Below the pieces are notes generated by a model. That model had not been told where the DNA came from, made no database searches, and saw only the letters and a program-made list of their open reading frames with translations. From contig CALFXR010000076.1 in assembly GCA_937958475.1 (NCBI GenBank), positions 1-34,657 on the forward strand: 34,657 nucleotides of DNA, in the 5' to 3' direction. The position numbers and the translations under genes were made by a program. Of the stretch, positions 32,148 to 34,657 are shown piece by piece. This DNA comes from an uncultured Mesorhizobium sp. GTDB taxonomy: Bacteria > Pseudomonadota > Alphaproteobacteria > Rhizobiales > Rhizobiaceae. Positions within the stretch are counted from its first letter, which is position 1, and each line of letters opens with the position of its first letter.

Positions 32148-32182
32148 GATAGTGACTTCGAGGATCCGGCATGGAGGCCGTC

Positions 32183-33580
32183 ATGCGTGTTCCGCCCGGC
32201 GAGGTGGATGTCCTGGTAGCCGGCGGCGGCAACGCGGCGCTGTGCGCGGCGATCGCGGCGCGGCGCAAGGGCGCGAAGGTGCTGGTGGTGGAGGGGGCGC
32301 CGAAGTTCTACCGCGGCGGCAACACCCGGCACACGCGCAACATGCGCTGCGCGCACGACAGCGCCACCCAGCATCTCACCGGTCCCTACACCGAGGACGA
32401 GTTCTGGGACGACCTCCTGCGCGTGACCGAAGGCAACACGGACGAGGATCTCGCCCGCTTCATGATCGCCCGGTCGAAGGAGATGCTGGGCTGGATCGCC
32501 GAACAGGGCGTGCGCTTCCAGCCTTCGCTCGGCGGCACGCTGAGCCTCGGGCGCACCAACTCGTTCTTTCTCGGCGGCGGCCGCGCCATGCTGAACGCGC
32601 TCTACCGGATGGCCGAGGATCTGGGCGTCAGGGTCCTCTACGACGCGCCCGTCGCCGGCCTGGACGTCGAGGGCGGCACCTTCCGCTCGGCCACCGTACG
32701 CGTCGACGGGACGCAGCAGACGATACGGGCGAAGGCCTTCGTCGCGGCGGCCGGCGGCTTCGAGGCGAACATCGACTGGCTGAAGGAGAGCTGGGGTCCT
32801 CCGGCCGAGAACTTCCTGATCCGCGGCACGCCGTACAATCGCGGCGACGTGCTGAAGATGCTGCTGGAGAGCGGCGTCGAGGCGATCGGCGACCCGACCC
32901 AGTGCCATGCCGTCGCCATCGACGCGCGGGCGCCGAAGTTCGACGGCGGCATCATCACCCGGCTCGACTGCGTGGTTTTCGGCATCGTCGTCAACCGCGA
33001 CGCCGAGCGCTTCTACGACGAGGGCGAGGATTTCTGGCCGAAGCGCTACGCCATCTGGGGAAGGCTGGTCGCCGCGCAGCCCGATCAGATCGCCTACATC
33101 GTCTTCGACGCGAAATCGCTGAAGATGTTCATGCCGTCGCTCTACCCGCCGATCCAGGCCGGCAGCATCGGCGAACTCGCCGCGAAGCTCGAACTGCCGG
33201 CCGCGGCGCTCGAGGCCACCGTGGCGCGCTTCAACGCCGCGACGCGGCCGGGCCGCTTCGACCACACCGAGCTCGACGACTGCCGCACCGAGGGGCTCGT
33301 GCCGCCGAAGAGCCATTGGGCGCGGCGCATCGACGAGGCGCCGTTCTACGCCTATCCGGTCCGGCCGGGCATCACCTTCACCTATCTCGGCACAAGGGTC
33401 GACCGCGAGGCGCGCATGCGCATGGCGTCCGGCGGCGGCGCCGAGAACATGTATGCGGCCGGCGAGATCATGGCCGGCAACGTCCTCGGCAAGGGATATG
33501 CCGCGGGCATCGGAATGACGATCGGCAGCGTCTTCGGCCGGATCGCGGGAGAGGGGGCGGCCCGGCATGCACGCGACTGA
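32183..33580 (+). CDS. tcuA: FAD-dependent tricarballylate dehydrogenase-like protein
   Basis: The 465-residue flavoprotein is related to TcuA and the fumarate reductase/succinate dehydrogenase flavoprotein superfamily. The N-terminal FAD fold is VLVAGGGNAALCAAIAARRK with VLVVEGA ending the second strand. The TcuA-type RGGNTRHTRNMRCAHD follows, then FVAAAGGFEANIDWLKESWG. The C-terminal flavin loop is MYAAGEIMAGNVLGKGYAAG. TcuA oxidises tricarballylate to cis-aconitate; related enzymes act on other carboxylates, so the substrate is provisional. I chose ATG 32183 because GGAGG lies 5 bases upstream; ATG 32171 has no good site. It overlaps tcuB by 14 bases and is divergent from a GntR regulator. 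Confidence 0.86.
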   Translation: MRVPPGEVDVLVAGGGNAALCAAIAARRKGAKVLVVEGAPKFYRGGNTRHTRNMRCAHDSATQHLTGPYTEDEFWDDLLRVTEGNTDEDLARFMIARSKEMLGWIAEQGVRFQPSLGGTLSLGRTNSFFLGGGRAMLNALYRMAEDLGVRVLYDAPVAGLDVEGGTFRSATVRVDGTQQTIRAKAFVAAAGGFEANIDWLKESWGPPAENFLIRGTPYNRGDVLKMLLESGVEAIGDPTQCHAVAIDARAPKFDGGIITRLDCVVFGIVVNRDAERFYDEGEDFWPKRYAIWGRLVAAQPDQIAYIVFDAKSLKMFMPSLYPPIQAGSIGELAAKLELPAAALEATVARFNAATRPGRFDHTELDDCRTEGLVPPKSHWARRIDEAPFYAYPVRPGITFTYLGTRVDREARMRMASGGGAENMYAAGEIMAGNVLGKGYAAGIGMTIGSVFGRIAGEGAARHARD

Positions 33581-34657
33581 GCACCTGAAGGAAGCAGAGC
33601 GGCTGATGACCGTCTGCAACTCGTGCCGCTACTGCGAGGGCCTGTGCGCCGTGTTCCCGGCGATGGAACTGCGCCGCGATTTCGCCGACGGCGACCTCGA
33701 ATACCTCGCCAATCTCTGCCACGCCTGCGGCGCCTGCCATGTCGACTGCCAGTTCGCGCCGCCGCACGAGTTCGCCGTGAACGTGCCGCGGACGCTGGCG
33801 CAGGTGCGCGCCGATTCGTGGAAGAGCCATGCCTGGCCGCGCTTCGCCCGGCCGATGTTCGACCGCAACGGACTGGCGATCGCGATCGTCGCGGCCCTCA
33901 GCGTCGCCGCCTTCATCCTCGGTTTCGCCGTCTCGCACGATCCGGCGGCCATCGTCGCTTCCGGCGGCGACTTCTACCGGCTGATGCCGCACACCGCGAT
34001 GGCCGGGCTGTTCGGCGCGGTGGGCGTCTACGCGGTCGTGGCGCTGGTCATGGGGCTGCGCAGCTTCTGGAAGGAGATCGGCGCCGGCAGCGTCAACGCC
34101 GGTTCGCCGGTATCGCTCTGGCAGGCGGCAAGGGACGCCGGCCGGCTGCGCTATCTCGATGGCGGCGGGGTCGGCTGCTACAACGAGGACGAGCGGCCGA
34201 CGGACAATCGCCGGCTGTTCCACCACCTGACCTTCTACGGCTTCATGCTGTGCTTCGCGGCGACGGTCTCCGGCACGGCCTATCACTACCTGCTCGACTG
34301 GCCGGCGCCGTATGGCTGGCTGGACCTGCCGAAGCTGCTCGGCATTCCCGGCGGGATCGGGCTGGTCGTCGGCCCCGTCGGGCTGATGCGCGCCAAGATG
34401 AAGCGCGAGCCGGAACTGCTCGACCCGGAACGCTTCGGCATGGACACGGCGTTCCTCGCCATGATGTTCGCGGCGGGCGCCAGCGGCCTGGCGCTGATGC
34501 TCCTGCGCGACACGCCGGCGATGGGCGCCATGCTGGCGCTGCATCTCGGCATCGTCTTCGCGCTGTTCCTGACCATGCCCTACGGCAAGTTCGTCCACGG
34601 GATCTACCGCTTCGCCGCGCTCTGCCTCTACGCGGCCGAGCGCAGGGCGGACCGGCC
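33567..34657 (+). CDS. tcuB: TcuB-like membrane electron-transfer protein (partial, runs off window)
   Basis: The frame is open from the ATG at 33567 to the right edge, giving 363 residues without a stop. The N-terminal part carries two [4Fe-4S] motifs, CNSCRYCEGLCAVFP (about residues 16-30) and CHACGACHVDCQFAP (about 52-66). Several membrane helices follow (GLAIAIVAALSVAAFILGFAV, split as two half-helices; LFGAVGVYAVVALVMGL; FYGFMLCFAATVSGTAYHYLL), with histidines suited to haem binding. TcuB re-oxidises TcuA and passes electrons to the quinone pool. Known TcuB/CitB proteins are about 370-400 residues, so only the C-terminal tip is missing. Start overlap with tcuA indicates coupling. Confidence 0.88.
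   Translation, partial: MHATEHLKEAERLMTVCNSCRYCEGLCAVFPAMELRRDFADGDLEYLANLCHACGACHVDCQFAPPHEFAVNVPRTLAQVRADSWKSHAWPRFARPMFDRNGLAIAIVAALSVAAFILGFAVSHDPAAIVASGGDFYRLMPHTAMAGLFGAVGVYAVVALVMGLRSFWKEIGAGSVNAGSPVSLWQAARDAGRLRYLDGGGVGCYNEDERPTDNRRLFHHLTFYGFMLCFAATVSGTAYHYLLDWPAPYGWLDLPKLLGIPGGIGLVVGPVGLMRAKMKREPELLDPERFGMDTAFLAMMFAAGASGLALMLLRDTPAMGAMLALHLGIVFALFLTMPYGKFVHGIYRFAALCLYAAERRADR

Noticed and set aside
1..34657. CRISPR arrays, insertion sequences or replication origins
   Set aside because: No regularly spaced short repeats, transposase motifs or iteron clusters were seen on either strand.

Overview
The window looks like chromosome or megaplasmid DNA from a high-GC alphaproteobacterium, most likely a Rhizobiales/Phyllobacteriaceae-type organism. 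The reasons are the gene order nasT-nasS / nrtA-nrtB-nrtC / nirB-nirD / nasA / cysG, the strong GC bias at third codon positions, and the mix of TRAP, sugar-type ABC and tricarballylate genes. This assignment is inference from gene content, not from a phylogenetic marker.

Region 1 (1-12514) is assimilatory nitrate reduction. It opens with the 3' part of a tRNA-Arg(CCG), then the cytoplasmic nitrate sensor/antiterminator pair NasT-NasS. A 332-bp leader follows. It contains a near-perfect sigma-54 promoter, two hairpins with A1/G4 hexaloops (the RNA target of ANTAR proteins such as NasT) and an overlapping intrinsic terminator. Downstream are the nitrate ABC importer (nrtABC), the NADH-nitrite reductase (nirBD), an unrecognised 63-residue ORF with a strong ribosome binding site, the nitrate reductase nasA, and the siroheme synthase cysG that makes the nirB cofactor. 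The logic is complete: sense, import, reduce nitrate to nitrite to ammonium, and make the cofactor.

Region 2 (12515-24522) is an accessory catabolic locus of unknown substrate. An IclR-family regulator is followed by a convergent operon of a YihU-like beta-hydroxyacid dehydrogenase plus TRAP permease subunits dctQM. Divergently transcribed are an aldehyde dehydrogenase and a second beta-hydroxyacid dehydrogenase. A tightly overlapped minus-strand operon then encodes an acyl-CoA synthetase, a hot-dog thioesterase, a 186-residue protein I do not recognise, a metallo-beta-lactamase-fold hydrolase and a GldA-like dehydrogenase. A shared palindrome (core GAAC-N3-GTTC) lies upstream of iclR and in both divergent promoter regions, which suggests one IclR regulon.

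Region 3 (23976-31365) is bounded by a 547-bp direct repeat with one mismatch. Each copy contains an intact cupin dioxygenase-like gene. Between the copies lie the TRAP solute-binding protein (separated from its probable dctQM partners by about 9.6 kb) and a sugar-type ABC importer: binding protein, permease, and an unusual double-ATPase-plus-permease fusion.

Region 4 (31374-34657) holds a GntR/FCD regulator divergent from tcuA-tcuB-like genes (tricarballylate dehydrogenase and its membrane electron-transfer partner). tcuB runs off the right edge. No transposase, integrase, CRISPR array or complete rRNA gene was seen.
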